The notes beneath the pieces were generated by a model that saw nothing but the letters and a program-made list of their open reading frames with translations, was not told the DNA's origin and ran no database searches. A stretch of 64,000 nt of DNA from NCBI RefSeq assembly GCF_001424945.1, contig NZ_LMCW01000067.1:124001-188000 (forward strand), given 5' to 3'. How positions within the stretch are numbered: position 1 is the first letter of the stretch; each line of letters opens with the position of its first letter. The stretch is from Rhizobium sp. Root1203. GTDB lineage: Bacteria; Pseudomonadota; Alphaproteobacteria; Rhizobiales; Rhizobiaceae. Shown one piece after another: positions 36,193 through 45,689 of this stretch. Both the position numbers and the translations under genes were made by a program.

Positions 36193-37491
36193 ATGACAAA
36201 TGCTTCCACTCAGACCTTCTTCAATCGCTCGCTTGCCGATACCGATCCGGATATCTTCGGCGCGATCGAAAAGGAGCTCGGCCGCCAGCGGCATGAGATC
36301 GAACTCATTGCCTCGGAGAATATCGTTTCCCGAGCGGTGCTGGAAGCCCAGGGCTCCATCATGACGAACAAGTATGCCGAGGGCTATCCGGGCAAGCGCT
36401 ATTATGGCGGCTGCCAGTTCGTCGATATCGCGGAAGAACTTGCCATCGACCGCGCCAAGAAGCTCTTCGGCGTCAATTTTGCCAACGTTCAGCCGAATTC
36501 CGGCAGCCAAATGAACCAGGCCGTATTCCTGGCGTTGCTGCAGCCGGGCGATACCTTCATGGGCCTCGATCTCAATTCGGGTGGTCACCTGACGCACGGT
36601 TCGCCGGTCAACATGTCCGGCAAGTGGTTCAACGTCGTCTCCTATGGCGTCCGCGAAGGCGACAACCTGCTCGACATGGACGAAGTTGCCCGCAAGGCCG
36701 AGGAAACCAAGCCGAAGCTCATCATCGCCGGCGGCACAGCTTATTCCCGCATTTGGGATTGGAAGCGTTTCCGCGAGATCGCCGACTCCGTTGGCGCCTA
36801 CCTCATGGTCGACATGGCTCACATTGCCGGCCTCGTTGCCGGTGGCCAGCATCCTTCGCCGTTCCCGCATTGCCACGTCGCCACGACCACGACCCACAAG
36901 TCGCTACGTGGTCCGCGCGGTGGCGTGATCCTCACGAACGACGAGGGTCTGGCGAAGAAGTTCAATTCGGCCGTCTTCCCGGGGCTCCAGGGCGGTCCGC
37001 TGATGCACATCATTGCTGCAAAGGCCGTTGCCTTCGGCGAAGCGCTGCAGCCAGAGTTCAAGGACTATGCCGCGCAGATCGTCAAGAACGCCAAGGCGCT
37101 TGCCGAAACGTTGATCGCAGGCGGCCTCGACGTCGTTTCCGGCGGCACCGACAACCATTTGATGCTCGTTGACCTTCGCAAGAAGAACGCAACAGGCAAG
37201 CGCGCCGAAGCGGCGCTTGGCCGCGCCTACATTACCTGCAACAAGAACGGCATACCCTTCGATCCCGAAAAGCCTTTTGTCACCTCGGGTGTTCGCCTTG
37301 GCGCACCGGCCGGCACGACGCGTGGCTTCAAGGAAGCGGAATTCAGGGAAATCGGCAATCTGATCGTCGAGGTTCTCGACGGCCTGAAGGTTGCCAACTC
37401 CGACGAAGGCAATGACGCCGTCGAAGCGGCCGTACGCGGCAAGGTGATGAACCTCACCGGCCGCTTCCCAATGTACGACTACATCGGCTAA
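36193..37491 (+). CDS. glyA: serine hydroxymethyltransferase
   Basis: PLP enzyme of 432 residues interconverting serine and glycine with transfer of a one-carbon unit to tetrahydrofolate. The start at 36193 has GAGGAG eight bases upstream. The PLP-binding lysine is about Lys236 in TTHKSLRGPRGG. HEIELIASENI and GFPGKRYYGG-like YPGKRYYGGCQ are family signatures. First gene of glyA-nrdR-ribD-ribE. No glycine riboswitch is visible upstream. Confidence 0.98.
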   Translation: MTNASTQTFFNRSLADTDPDIFGAIEKELGRQRHEIELIASENIVSRAVLEAQGSIMTNKYAEGYPGKRYYGGCQFVDIAEELAIDRAKKLFGVNFANVQPNSGSQMNQAVFLALLQPGDTFMGLDLNSGGHLTHGSPVNMSGKWFNVVSYGVREGDNLLDMDEVARKAEETKPKLIIAGGTAYSRIWDWKRFREIADSVGAYLMVDMAHIAGLVAGGQHPSPFPHCHVATTTTHKSLRGPRGGVILTNDEGLAKKFNSAVFPGLQGGPLMHIIAAKAVAFGEALQPEFKDYAAQIVKNAKALAETLIAGGLDVVSGGTDNHLMLVDLRKKNATGKRAEAALGRAYITCNKNGIPFDPEKPFVTSGVRLGAPAGTTRGFKEAEFREIGNLIVEVLDGLKVANSDEGNDAVEAAVRGKVMNLTGRFPMYDYIG

Positions 37492-37500
37492 GGATAGCGC

Positions 37501-37977
37501 ATGCGCTGCCCATTTTGCGGATCGGAAGACACACAGGTCAAGGATTCACGCCCGGCGGAGGACAATACGTCCATCCGCCGCAGGCGTATCTGTCCTGATT
37601 GCGGCGGCCGGTTCACCACCTTTGAACGCGTGCAATTGCGCGAACTCATGGTGTCGAAGAAGACGGGCCGCAAGGTGCCTTTCGACCGCGACAAGCTGGT
37701 TCGCTCCTTCGAGATCGCACTGCGCAAGCGTCCGGTCGACCGGGACCGCATCGAACGTGCTGTCTCCGGCATCGTCCGACGGCTGGAAAGCTCCGGCGAG
37801 GTGGAGATCAGCTCCGAACAGATCGGTCTTCAGGTGCTGGAAGCCCTGAAGAGCCTCGATGACGTTGGTTTCGTGCGTTATGCGTCGGTCTATCGCGACT
37901 TCTCTCATGCCGAGGATTTCGAGAAGGTCATCTCCGAGATCAACGCCAAGATCGCCCGCGACCCCCTGGACATATAG
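37501..37977 (+). CDS. nrdR: ribonucleotide reductase regulator NrdR
   Basis: Repressor of 158 residues for ribonucleotide reductase genes. A zinc ribbon with Cys3, Cys6, Cys31 and Cys34 is followed by the ATP-cone that senses ATP/dATP (KKTGRKVPFDRDKLVRSFEIA). Nine bases after glyA and three before ribD, so part of the same operon, an order common in alphaproteobacteria. Confidence 0.97.
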   Translation: MRCPFCGSEDTQVKDSRPAEDNTSIRRRRICPDCGGRFTTFERVQLRELMVSKKTGRKVPFDRDKLVRSFEIALRKRPVDRDRIERAVSGIVRRLESSGEVEISSEQIGLQVLEALKSLDDVGFVRYASVYRDFSHAEDFEKVISEINAKIARDPLDI

Positions 37978-37980
37978 CCG

Positions 37981-39090
37981 ATGAGCGCTTCGCCGGACGA
38001 CGCGCATTTCATGCAGGAGGCGATCCGGCTGGGTCTCCTTCATCTTGGCCAAACATCGACCAACCCGTCGGTCGGCTGCATCATCGTCCGCGAGGGCGAG
38101 ATCGTTGGCCGTGGCGTGACCGCGATCGGCGGCCGCCCGCATGCCGAACCGCAGGCATTGGCGGAAGCCGGAGACTTGGCACGCGGCGCCACCGCATACG
38201 TGACGCTGGAACCGTGCTCGCATCATGGCAAGACGCCACCTTGCGCCGAAGCGCTGATCGCCTATGGCGTCGGCCGCGTTGTCATAAGCGTCACGGATCC
38301 GGATGCGCGGGTTTCGGGCAGGGGCATCGCCATGCTGCGTGACGCTGGTATCGAGGTCGATGCAGGCATCCTGGAGAAAGAGGGCAAGCGTTCGCTCGCC
38401 GCCTATCTCATGCGTCAGACGAAGCATCGCCCCTATGTGATTCTCAAGCTTGCAGTTTCTGCCGACGGAATGATCGGCAGGAGGGGCGAGGGCCAGATTG
38501 CCATTACCGGCCCTGCAGCGCGCGCTGAGGTGATGAAGCTTCGGGCGCAAACCGATGCGATCCTCGTGGGTATCGGTACGGCGATTGCGGACGATCCGCT
38601 GTTGACCGTCCGCTCGCTAGGGCTGGAGGGGCAGTCACCCATCCGCATCGTGCTCGATGAAAAGCTGTCTCTGCCGCTGAGCAGCAGGCTTGTCGAGACG
38701 GCCAGGGACGTCCCGGTCATGGTCGTCGCAGCCGAGCCGCCCCACTTCGACAACAGCGACGACGCTGAATTCCTCGCACGCCGGGCCGCGCTTGATGCAG
38801 CTGGCGTTGAAGTCGTGCAATGCAATCCCTATCGTCCGGACGAGCTTCTTCCCGCTCTTGCCTCGCGGGGGATCTCGTCATTGCTCGTCGAGGGCGGGGC
38901 GAAAACAGCGCGGCTCTTCCTCGACGGCGGCTATGTCGATCGCATCCTGCTCTACCAGGGGCCGGGCATCATTGGAGACGGCGGTATTGAAACGCCGCTG
39001 GATAGAACCGATATCCCATCCGGCTTTATCCATATGGGCACCTTCATTGTCGGCGACGACCGCCTGGACGAATACGAAAGAGACGTTTGA
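37981..39090 (+). CDS. ribD: bifunctional riboflavin deaminase/reductase RibD
   Basis: Carries out the second and third steps of riboflavin synthesis. 369 residues. The N-terminal deaminase domain binds zinc with HAE (54-56), Cys79 and Cys88 (EPCSHHGKTPPC). The C-terminal reductase domain (about 150-365) binds NADPH and ends with SLLVEGGAKTARLFLDGG and YQGPGIIGDGG. The TGA overlaps the ribE ATG (TGATG). Confidence 0.97.
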   Translation: MSASPDDAHFMQEAIRLGLLHLGQTSTNPSVGCIIVREGEIVGRGVTAIGGRPHAEPQALAEAGDLARGATAYVTLEPCSHHGKTPPCAEALIAYGVGRVVISVTDPDARVSGRGIAMLRDAGIEVDAGILEKEGKRSLAAYLMRQTKHRPYVILKLAVSADGMIGRRGEGQIAITGPAARAEVMKLRAQTDAILVGIGTAIADDPLLTVRSLGLEGQSPIRIVLDEKLSLPLSSRLVETARDVPVMVVAAEPPHFDNSDDAEFLARRAALDAAGVEVVQCNPYRPDELLPALASRGISSLLVEGGAKTARLFLDGGYVDRILLYQGPGIIGDGGIETPLDRTDIPSGFIHMGTFIVGDDRLDEYERDV

Positions 39091-39710
39091 TGTTTACAGG
39101 AATTGTCACTGATGTCGGCACCATCGAATCCGTTTCGCCTTTGAAAGAGGGCATCAAGCTTCGCGTTGCCACAAGCTACGATCCGGCGACGATCGACATG
39201 GGCGCCTCGATCTCTCATTCCGGCATCTGCCTGACCGTTACCGGCCTCCCCGGCGAAGGAAGCAACGGCCGCTGGTTCGAAGTCGAAGCGTGGGAGGAAG
39301 CACTGCGGCTGACGACGATCGCGACCTGGAAAGAAGGCAGCCGCGTCAATCTGGAGCGCTCGCTGAAGATCGGAGACGAACTGGGGGGCCACATCGTCTC
39401 CGGGCACGTTGACGGCAAAGCCGAAATTCTGTCGGTCACGGAAGAGGGGGACGCCACGCGTTTTCGCCTGCGGGCACCGGACCACCTGGCCAAGTTCGTG
39501 GCGCCTAAGGGATCGATTGCGCTTGATGGCACGTCGCTGACGGTCAATGCCGTCGAAGGCACTGATTTTGATGTGCTTTTGATCCGTCATACGCTCGAGG
39601 TGACGACCTGGGGCGCGCGCAGGGCCGGCGATTTCGTGAATTTCGAAGTGGATACGATGGCCCGCTATGCCGCTAGGCTGGCGGAATTTCCGACCGCGAA
39701 AGCAGAATGA
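39090..39710 (+). CDS. ribE: riboflavin synthase alpha subunit
   Basis: Disproportionates two lumazines to riboflavin. 206 residues from the ATG at 39090 (MFTGIVTDVGTI). Two lumazine-binding repeats are visible, about 1-95 and 96-195, each with a SISHSGICLTV- or SIALDGTSLTVN-type segment. Its last 38 bases overlap the convergent acetyltransferase gene. Confidence 0.97.
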   Translation: MFTGIVTDVGTIESVSPLKEGIKLRVATSYDPATIDMGASISHSGICLTVTGLPGEGSNGRWFEVEAWEEALRLTTIATWKEGSRVNLERSLKIGDELGGHIVSGHVDGKAEILSVTEEGDATRFRLRAPDHLAKFVAPKGSIALDGTSLTVNAVEGTDFDVLLIRHTLEVTTWGARRAGDFVNFEVDTMARYAARLAEFPTAKAE

Positions 39711-40209
39711 CCTCGCCGTGATAGTCGGCCCGTCCGGCCTCCCGGAAGCCGAGCTTTTCCGCGACGCGCAACGAGGCTGCGTTGTCGGGGTCGATGATGC
39801 AAGTGATAGGCTTTGACGGAAAGTGTTCCTCCGCCCAAGTGATGAGCGCCTGCAATGCTTCTGTCGCATAGCCGCGGCGCTGGGCACCCGGAAGCAGAGC
39901 CCAGCCGGCCTCCAGGGTTCCCTCCGTCGTGATCGGCTTCATGTCTCGTTTGACGTCGAGGAAACCCGCTTCCCCGACAAAGCGCCCGCTCTGCTTGTCC
40001 TCGATCGCCAGAAAGCCAAATCCCAAATGGTGCCACATCCCGGCTGCGCGCAACAGACGAGCCCAGGCCTGTTCGCGTGTTGAAGGAACGCCGCTGATGA
40101 AGCGTACGACGGCCTCGTCGCTCCACAAGGCTTGATAGTCTTCGAAGTCTTCAACGGTATGCGGCCGCAGCGTCAGCCGCTCCGTCTCGATGATGGGAAT
40201 AGTTGCCAT
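39673..40209 (-). CDS. GNAT-family N-acetyltransferase (RimJ/RimL-like)
   Basis: 178 residues from the ATG at 40209. The start IIETERLTLRPHTVEDFEDY is typical of RimJ/RimL-type acetyltransferases. The acetyl-CoA loop is GAQRRGYATEA and the family end is NAASLRVAEKLGF. Substrate unknown; small-molecule or N-terminal protein acetylation are both possible. Lies 10 bases after the cupin gene. Confidence 0.9.
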   Translation of the reverse strand: MATIPIIETERLTLRPHTVEDFEDYQALWSDEAVVRFISGVPSTREQAWARLLRAAGMWHHLGFGFLAIEDKQSGRFVGEAGFLDVKRDMKPITTEGTLEAGWALLPGAQRRGYATEALQALITWAEEHFPSKPITCIIDPDNAASLRVAEKLGFREAGRADYHGEVILLSRSEIPPA

Positions 40210-40219
40210 GAAACGCTCC

Positions 40220-40717
40220 CTACGCACCGGGTTCGCCGTCCCAATAGTCGAGATTGCCCGTTTCACGCCCCATGAAACGGAAGCGGCTGGCGTCGTCGCG
40301 CCTGGTTTTTGCAAGGAATTTTCCGGAGTCCGGGTATTCTACGATCTCGGTTTTCGCACTGGTCGAAATGCCGAGATAGATGAGGGTCGTTGATCCGGTA
40401 TTGATGATCTGGTGCGCCGTCTCCGGGCCGCCGGCTGGCGCTGCGAGCGTGTCGCCCTTCCTGATTGAATACCGTTCCTGGCCGAAGCGGTATTCACCGT
40501 TTCCCTCGATGATGAAGAACAATTCGTCTTCGACATGGTGGTTGTGAAATGGACAGCTCGACTTGCCTGGCGGAACCTCGTTGTAACTGATGCCGAGCCC
40601 TGCCAGGCCGATAAGCGACCCGAACGACACGTCGTTGCTTTCATATAGCTCTCCCTGTATCGAACGATCGAGCTTCAGATCGGCAATATTGACAATGGGG
40701 GACTTTGGGCCGGACAT
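40220..40717 (-). CDS. cupin-domain protein
   Basis: 165 residues from the ATG at 40717, preceded by GCAGGAGGT. One cupin barrel: CPFHNHHVEDELFFIIEG has the first metal motif (His, His, Glu) and GPETAHQIINTG the second His. It could be a metal-dependent isomerase, dioxygenase or a sensor; no specific role can be given. Upstream partner of the GNAT gene. Confidence 0.88.
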   Translation of the reverse strand: MSGPKSPIVNIADLKLDRSIQGELYESNDVSFGSLIGLAGLGISYNEVPPGKSSCPFHNHHVEDELFFIIEGNGEYRFGQERYSIRKGDTLAAPAGGPETAHQIINTGSTTLIYLGISTSAKTEIVEYPDSGKFLAKTRRDDASRFRFMGRETGNLDYWDGEPGA

Positions 40718-41006
40718 CGCTACCTCCTGCTGTGTGCGAGCAGGAGGCCCTATCCAGTCAGAAAATACAACCCGTCGCGCGAAACACCGGCGCCATTGTC
40801 TTGGCGAGGCGCGGATCTGCCGCGTCGGCATTTCCAGTGCGACGAAACAAGCATATGGTCGGCCCTTCGGCCCATACCGGGCGTCGCCTGACAAGATTTC
40901 CGATTTTGCACTTCAGCCATGAGCCGAATTTGCTTGCCATTCGACCAAAGGCATGTTTTGACCGCGGCCTGCCGCGTGGCAGTCCTCTAAGAAATGAAGG
41001 TGAAGC

Positions 41007-41462
41007 ATGGCGCGAGAAACCGCTCCCCATATTCTGATCGTCGAAGCTCGCTTCTACGACGACATGGCTGATGCCCTTCTTGAAGGTACGACGTTTGCCT
41101 TGAAGGAAGCAGGAGCGACCTACGACGTCGTGACCGTTCCAGGCGCGCTCGAGATTCCGGCGGCGATTGCCATGGCGCTCGACGGAGCGGATAATGACGG
41201 CACGAACTACGATGGCTATGTGGCTCTTGGCATGGTGATCCGCGGGGAGACCTATCATTTCGACATCGTTTCGAATGAATCCTCGCGTGCATTGATGGAC
41301 CTCGCGGTCAGCGAATCTCTCGCTATAGGAAACGGGATTCTTACTGTCGAAAACGACGAACAGGCTTGGGCGCGCGTACGCCGCTCCGACAAGGACAAGG
41401 GCGGATTTGCTGCCCGCGCAGCTCTCACGATGATCGAGCTGAAGAAGAAACTGGGTGCATAA
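41007..41462 (+). CDS. ribH: 6,7-dimethyl-8-ribityllumazine synthase
   Basis: Penultimate step of riboflavin synthesis. 151 residues. VPGALEIPAA (44-53) binds the ribityl substrate and the catalytic His is His84 (GMVIRGETYHFDIVSNE). Three bases before nusB. No FMN riboswitch pattern is seen in the gap upstream. Confidence 0.97.
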   Translation: MARETAPHILIVEARFYDDMADALLEGTTFALKEAGATYDVVTVPGALEIPAAIAMALDGADNDGTNYDGYVALGMVIRGETYHFDIVSNESSRALMDLAVSESLAIGNGILTVENDEQAWARVRRSDKDKGGFAARAALTMIELKKKLGA

Positions 41463-41465
41463 CGA

Positions 41466-41948
41466 ATGAGCAACGAAAACTCGGAGCGTCCGGTCAAGAC
41501 AGCGAACCAGCGTGGCGCGGCGCGCCTTGCTGCGGTTCAGGCGCTCTATCAGATGGATATCGGCGGCACGGGCGTACTTGAGATCGTCGCGGAGTACGAA
41601 GCGCACCGCCTCGGGCAGGAAATCGACGGCGAGACCTACCTCAAGGCCGACGCCTCTTGGTTCCGGTCAATCGTGTCGGGTGTCGTGCGGGAACAGACGC
41701 GCCTCGATCCGCTGATCGCCGCCGCGCTGCAGGATGATTGGGCGCTGTCGCGCCTCGACAGCACTGTTCGCGCCATCCTGCGGGCCGGCGTTTTCGAACT
41801 TATCGAGCGCAAGGATGTTCCGGTCGCCGTCATCGTCACGGAGTATGTCGAGATCGCACAGGCTTTCTTCAGCGATGACGAGCCCAAGCTTGTGAACGCG
41901 GTCCTTGACCGCATTGCCAAGCAGGTTCGCGGCGAAGCCAAGAAATAG
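41466..41948 (+). CDS. nusB: transcription antitermination factor NusB
   Basis: All-helical protein of 160 residues that with NusE binds boxA RNA in rRNA leaders. The opening RGAARLAAVQALYQMD and the later LDSTVRAILRAGVFEL with IVTEYVEIAQAF are the family blocks. Coupled to ribH as in many bacteria. Confidence 0.96.
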   Translation: MSNENSERPVKTANQRGAARLAAVQALYQMDIGGTGVLEIVAEYEAHRLGQEIDGETYLKADASWFRSIVSGVVREQTRLDPLIAAALQDDWALSRLDSTVRAILRAGVFELIERKDVPVAVIVTEYVEIAQAFFSDDEPKLVNAVLDRIAKQVRGEAKK

Positions 41949-42008
41949 CGTGCTGCACGTCGTCGGCTGACCGCTCCCCATTTTAGCGTTTCCTCCTTTC
42001 CCGTTGCT

Positions 42009-42147
42009 CCGTAAGGGTTTTCAGCCCTTGCGGGCTTGACGTCCTGTTTTCCTCCACGCAATCTCCGCCCGACGTTGCCGCATTTCTGAGGGAGGAAATC
42101 GAGTCGACGTGTTCGCAGCCGGAGAGGGAGTGAGCTCCGGCTCTTTT
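42009..42147 (+). promoter_or_regulatory. two strong hairpins in the hppA leader
   Basis: Hairpin 1 (42009-42033) pairs CCGTAAGGG with CCCTTGCGG, 9 bp with one G-T pair and a 7-nt loop. Hairpin 2 (42117-42142) pairs AGCCGGAG with CTCCGGCT around a 10-nt loop and is followed by CTTTT. Hairpin 2 ends just before the hppA ribosome binding site GGAGGAAAG. The second looks like a weak terminator or a translational switch; the first may simply end the nusB transcript. Confidence 0.55.
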
Positions 42148-42162
42148 GGAGGAAAGAGCGAA

Positions 42163-44298
42163 ATGACCATTCTTTTATGCGTAATTGCATGCGGTCTGCT
42201 CTCGGTGGTCTATGCCATCTGGGCAACCAGGTCGGTGCTGGCCGCCGATCAGGGAAATAGCCGAATGCAGGAAATTGCGGGCTATATCCGCGAAGGCGCA
42301 CAGGCTTATCTGACGCGCCAATACAAGACCATTGCCATCGTTGGTATCGTTGTTTTCGTTGCAGCCTGGCTGCTACTCTCCGGCACCGCTGCAATAGGCT
42401 TTCTGATCGGCGCGATACTATCCGGCGCCGCCGGCTTTATCGGCATGCATGTTTCCGTCCGCGCCAATGTCCGGACAGCGCAGGCTGCATCGCAAAGCCT
42501 TTCCGCCGGACTCGACATTGCGTTCAAATCCGGCGCGATCACCGGCATGCTGGTGGCCGGGTTGGCTCTTCTTGGTGTTTCGATCTACTACTACGTGCTG
42601 ACGGTCGTCCTCGGCCATGAAGCCGGGTCGCGCGAGGTGATCGATTCACTGGTCGCGCTTGGCTTCGGTGCATCCCTGATATCGATCTTCGCCCGTCTCG
42701 GCGGCGGCATCTTCACCAAGGGCGCGGACGTCGGCGGCGACCTCGTCGGCAAGGTCGAAGCCGGCATTCCCGAAGACGACCCGCGCAACCCGGCGACTAT
42801 CGCTGACAACGTTGGCGACAATGTCGGCGATTGCGCTGGCATGGCTGCGGACCTCTTCGAAACCTACGCAGTCTCCGTGGTCGCGACCATGGTTCTGGCC
42901 TCGATCTTCTTTGCCGGAACACCGATCCTGGAATCGGCAATGCTCTACCCGCTTGCCATCTGCGGCGCCTGCATCATCACCTCGATCATAGGCACCTTCT
43001 TCGTCAAGCTCGGCAGCAACGGTTCGATCATGGGCGCGCTCTATAAGGGCCTCATCGTGACCGGCCTTCTTTCGATTATCGGGCTGGGCGCAGCAACCTC
43101 GCTGACGATCGGCTGGGGCTCCATAGGCTCTGTTGGCGGTGCAGATATCACCGGCATGCACCTCTTCCTGTGCGGGTTGGTGGGTCTCGTCGTCACGGCG
43201 CTGATCGTGGTCATCACCGAATATTATACCGGCACCAACAAGCGGCCCGTCAATTCGATCGCCCAGGCGTCAGTCACCGGTCACGGCACGAACGTCATCC
43301 AGGGCCTCGCAGTGTCGCTGGAATCGACCGCATTGCCTGCAATCGTCATCGTTGGCGGCATTCTCGCCACCTACCAGCTTGGCGGCCTCTTCGGGACCGG
43401 TATTGCGGTGACGGCAATGCTCGGGATTGCCGGCATGATCGTCGCGCTCGATGCTTTCGGACCCGTGACGGACAATGCCGGAGGAATTGCCGAAATGGCG
43501 CATCTTCCGCCGGAAGTTCGCAAATCGACGGACGCGCTCGATGCCGTTGGCAATACCACCAAGGCCGTGACGAAGGGATATGCCATCGGTTCGGCCGGCC
43601 TCGGCGCTCTCGTGCTCTTTGCCGCCTATTCGTACGATCTCAAGTACTTCGCTGCGAATGGCGACAAATATCCGTACTTCGCGGACGTTGGCCCGATCTC
43701 TTTCGATCTTTCCAATCCTTATGTCGTTGCCGGTCTGCTGTTCGGCGGCCTGATTCCCTATCTGTTCGGAGGCATCGCGATGACCGCCGTCGGCCGTGCG
43801 GCCGGTGCGATCGTCGAGGAGGTTCGCCGCCAGTTCAAGGAAAAGCCCGGCATCATGCAGGGTACGGAAAAGCCGGATTACGGCAGGGCCGTCGACCTGC
43901 TGACGAAGGCGGCGATCCGCGAAATGATCATCCCGTCGCTTCTACCGGTGCTGGCACCGATCGTCGTCTATTTCGGCGTCTTGCTGATCTCAGGCTCGAA
44001 GGCGTCCGCATTTGCGGCACTGGGCGCATCGCTTCTCGGGGTTATCATCAACGGCCTCTTCGTCGCAATCTCGATGACGTCGGGCGGTGGCGCGTGGGAC
44101 AATGCCAAGAAGTCCTTCGAAGACGGTTTCGTCGATAAGGACGGCGTTCGCCACATGAAGGGTTCCGAAGCGCACAAGGCGTCGGTGACAGGCGATACCG
44201 TCGGCGATCCCTATAAGGATACGGCCGGCCCCGCCGTCAACCCGGCAATCAAGATCACCAACATCGTCGCGCTGTTGCTGCTCGCAATTCTGGCCTGA
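42163..44298 (+). CDS. hppA: K+-independent H+-pumping membrane pyrophosphatase
   Basis: Integral membrane proton pump driven by pyrophosphate hydrolysis, 711 residues and about 16 helices. The catalytic signature is ADVGGDLVGKVEAGIPEDD, continued by PATIADNVGDNVGDCAGMAA. The diagnostic GNTTKA has Lys at about 467, which marks the K+-independent class. An in-frame GTG at 42109 would add 18 hydrophilic residues; the ATG at 42163 with GGAGGAAAG before it is preferred. Confidence 0.97.
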   Translation: MTILLCVIACGLLSVVYAIWATRSVLAADQGNSRMQEIAGYIREGAQAYLTRQYKTIAIVGIVVFVAAWLLLSGTAAIGFLIGAILSGAAGFIGMHVSVRANVRTAQAASQSLSAGLDIAFKSGAITGMLVAGLALLGVSIYYYVLTVVLGHEAGSREVIDSLVALGFGASLISIFARLGGGIFTKGADVGGDLVGKVEAGIPEDDPRNPATIADNVGDNVGDCAGMAADLFETYAVSVVATMVLASIFFAGTPILESAMLYPLAICGACIITSIIGTFFVKLGSNGSIMGALYKGLIVTGLLSIIGLGAATSLTIGWGSIGSVGGADITGMHLFLCGLVGLVVTALIVVITEYYTGTNKRPVNSIAQASVTGHGTNVIQGLAVSLESTALPAIVIVGGILATYQLGGLFGTGIAVTAMLGIAGMIVALDAFGPVTDNAGGIAEMAHLPPEVRKSTDALDAVGNTTKAVTKGYAIGSAGLGALVLFAAYSYDLKYFAANGDKYPYFADVGPISFDLSNPYVVAGLLFGGLIPYLFGGIAMTAVGRAAGAIVEEVRRQFKEKPGIMQGTEKPDYGRAVDLLTKAAIREMIIPSLLPVLAPIVVYFGVLLISGSKASAFAALGASLLGVIINGLFVAISMTSGGGAWDNAKKSFEDGFVDKDGVRHMKGSEAHKASVTGDTVGDPYKDTAGPAVNPAIKITNIVALLLLAILA

Positions 44299-44316
44299 TC
44301 GTCCGGCACTGATATA

Positions 44317-44350
44317 AAAAAACCCGCCGGAGCGATCCGGCGGGTTTTTT
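44317..44350. terminator. bidirectional terminator between hppA and bamE
   Basis: A 14-bp stem, AAAAAACCCGCCGG with CCGGCGGGTTTTTT around a 6-nt loop, between convergent genes. Confidence 0.92.
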
Positions 44351-44364
44351 GTACATGGCGCTCG

Positions 44365-44901
44365 TTAACGCAGGCTGGCCGGGTTCTGCGGCGAGGCCTG
44401 GGAGCCGCTGCCGCCTCCGAAGAGGCCCTTTGCCATATTCGCGGCGCTGCCGCCGGAGAGCAGCTGCTGAAGGAAGGTGAGATCCTTGCCGCCTGTCGGC
44501 GTCACGCGGTTGATCGTGTCGAAGACCCTGCCGTCCTTGAGCGTATAGTTGGCGCGGCGTGTCACGATGCCGTCCTTGTCGAAATAGATCGCAAGAACGC
44601 TCTGATCGACCACCTTCAGCTTCTGGAACGCTGCGGAGCGCTGGCGTCGCTGCGAGATGTAATAGAAGACTTCGCCGTCGAATGTTGCCGTGGTGGATGG
44701 CGTGCCAAGCGAAAGCAGAACCTGTTCGCGGCTCGACCCCTCGGGAACCAGGTTCAGCGATTGTTCGTCGGCGACGTAGCCACCGTTCAGAACCGTACCG
44801 GTTTGGCAGCCGGTCAATCCGGCGGAGGCAATCATGATGGCAATGGCGGCATTGCTGAGGAATTTCTTGTCAGACTTGAAATACCGTTTCTTCAACGACA
44901 T
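44365..44901 (-). CDS. bamE: BamE/SmpA-OmlA family outer-membrane lipoprotein
   Basis: 178 residues with a lipoprotein signal peptide and lipobox AGLTGC (Cys32). The SmpA/OmlA fold follows (LVPEGSSREQVLLSLGTPS, VFYYISQR, LAIYFDKDGIVTR). It is a likely accessory lipoprotein of the BAM complex that inserts beta-barrel proteins. The Gly/Ser/Gln-rich tail is extra relative to the E. coli protein. Divergent from the bc1 chaperone gene. Confidence 0.9.
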   Translation of the reverse strand: MSLKKRYFKSDKKFLSNAAIAIMIASAGLTGCQTGTVLNGGYVADEQSLNLVPEGSSREQVLLSLGTPSTTATFDGEVFYYISQRRQRSAAFQKLKVVDQSVLAIYFDKDGIVTRRANYTLKDGRVFDTINRVTPTGGKDLTFLQQLLSGGSAANMAKGLFGGGSGSQASPQNPASLR

Positions 44902-45145
44902 CTACTCCCTTAAGGTATCGATAGCAGCCATTGGCCCTGCGAATATCGCTGATGCAAAACCTTTGTGGCCTTTCCGGGGTCGGATCGTAGCCACCCGCCT
45001 CAACACGCACTGATAGCGGGCTGTCCCGAAAGCGGCCACCTTCGGCATTGCAATTCGCGCCTGCTTCGGTAAACCAGCTTTCGAAATCATGCAACAAGGC
45101 CTGACGCAGCTTGGCGCGAAGAATATGGCCTTTCCGGAAAAAACA

Positions 45146-45679
45146 ATGATCTTCGGGCTCTTTGGCAAGAAAAACAACAATCAAGCGATCGTCGAGCGGC
45201 AATATCAGGCGTTGACGTCTGCTGCGCGCATGCCCGATTTCTACGAGCGGCTGAACGTGCCGGACACCGTCATGGGACGGTTCGAGATGCTGTCGGTCGT
45301 GATGATCCTGTTCTTCCGTCGCACGCGCGCTTCTGCGACGAGCGGCCAGGAGATCGCCCAGGAGATCGTCGATGCATTCTTCGAGGATATCGATCATTCG
45401 ATCCGCGAACTCGGCATAGGCGACAACAGCGTTCCAAAACGTATGAAGAAGCTCGCTGGCATGTTCTATGGCCGCTTGGAAGCATACTCCAACGCGATGG
45501 ATACATCCGATCCCACCGCCCTGGCAGCTGCCCTCAGCCGGAACGTTCACCCAAAAGCGGCCCATGCCGTCGACATGGGCGGGCTGGCGGACTGGATGTT
45601 TGCGGCGGAAGCCTATCTTTCGGCTCAATCGGAAGACGTTGTTGCGACGGGATCGGCAACGCTTCCGAACGTCGCGTGA
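45146..45679 (+). CDS. ubiquinol-cytochrome c chaperone (CBP3-like)
   Basis: 177 residues of the CBP3/UQCC1 family that helps assemble the cytochrome bc1 complex: MIFGLFGKKNNNQ, then RMPDFYERLNVPDTVMGRFE and FFEDIDHSIRELGIGDNSV with KMKKL-like RMKKLAGMFYGRLEAY. The ATG at 45146 matches the family start; upstream ATGs at 45089 and 45125 are in frame. Followed 10 bases later by the DUF177 gene. Confidence 0.9.
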   Translation: MIFGLFGKKNNNQAIVERQYQALTSAARMPDFYERLNVPDTVMGRFEMLSVVMILFFRRTRASATSGQEIAQEIVDAFFEDIDHSIRELGIGDNSVPKRMKKLAGMFYGRLEAYSNAMDTSDPTALAAALSRNVHPKAAHAVDMGGLADWMFAAEAYLSAQSEDVVATGSATLPNVA

Positions 45680-45689
45680 GGAGATCACA

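Noticed and set aside
40895..41006. FMN riboswitch before ribH
   Set aside because: Gap lacks the conserved six-stem RFN blocks.
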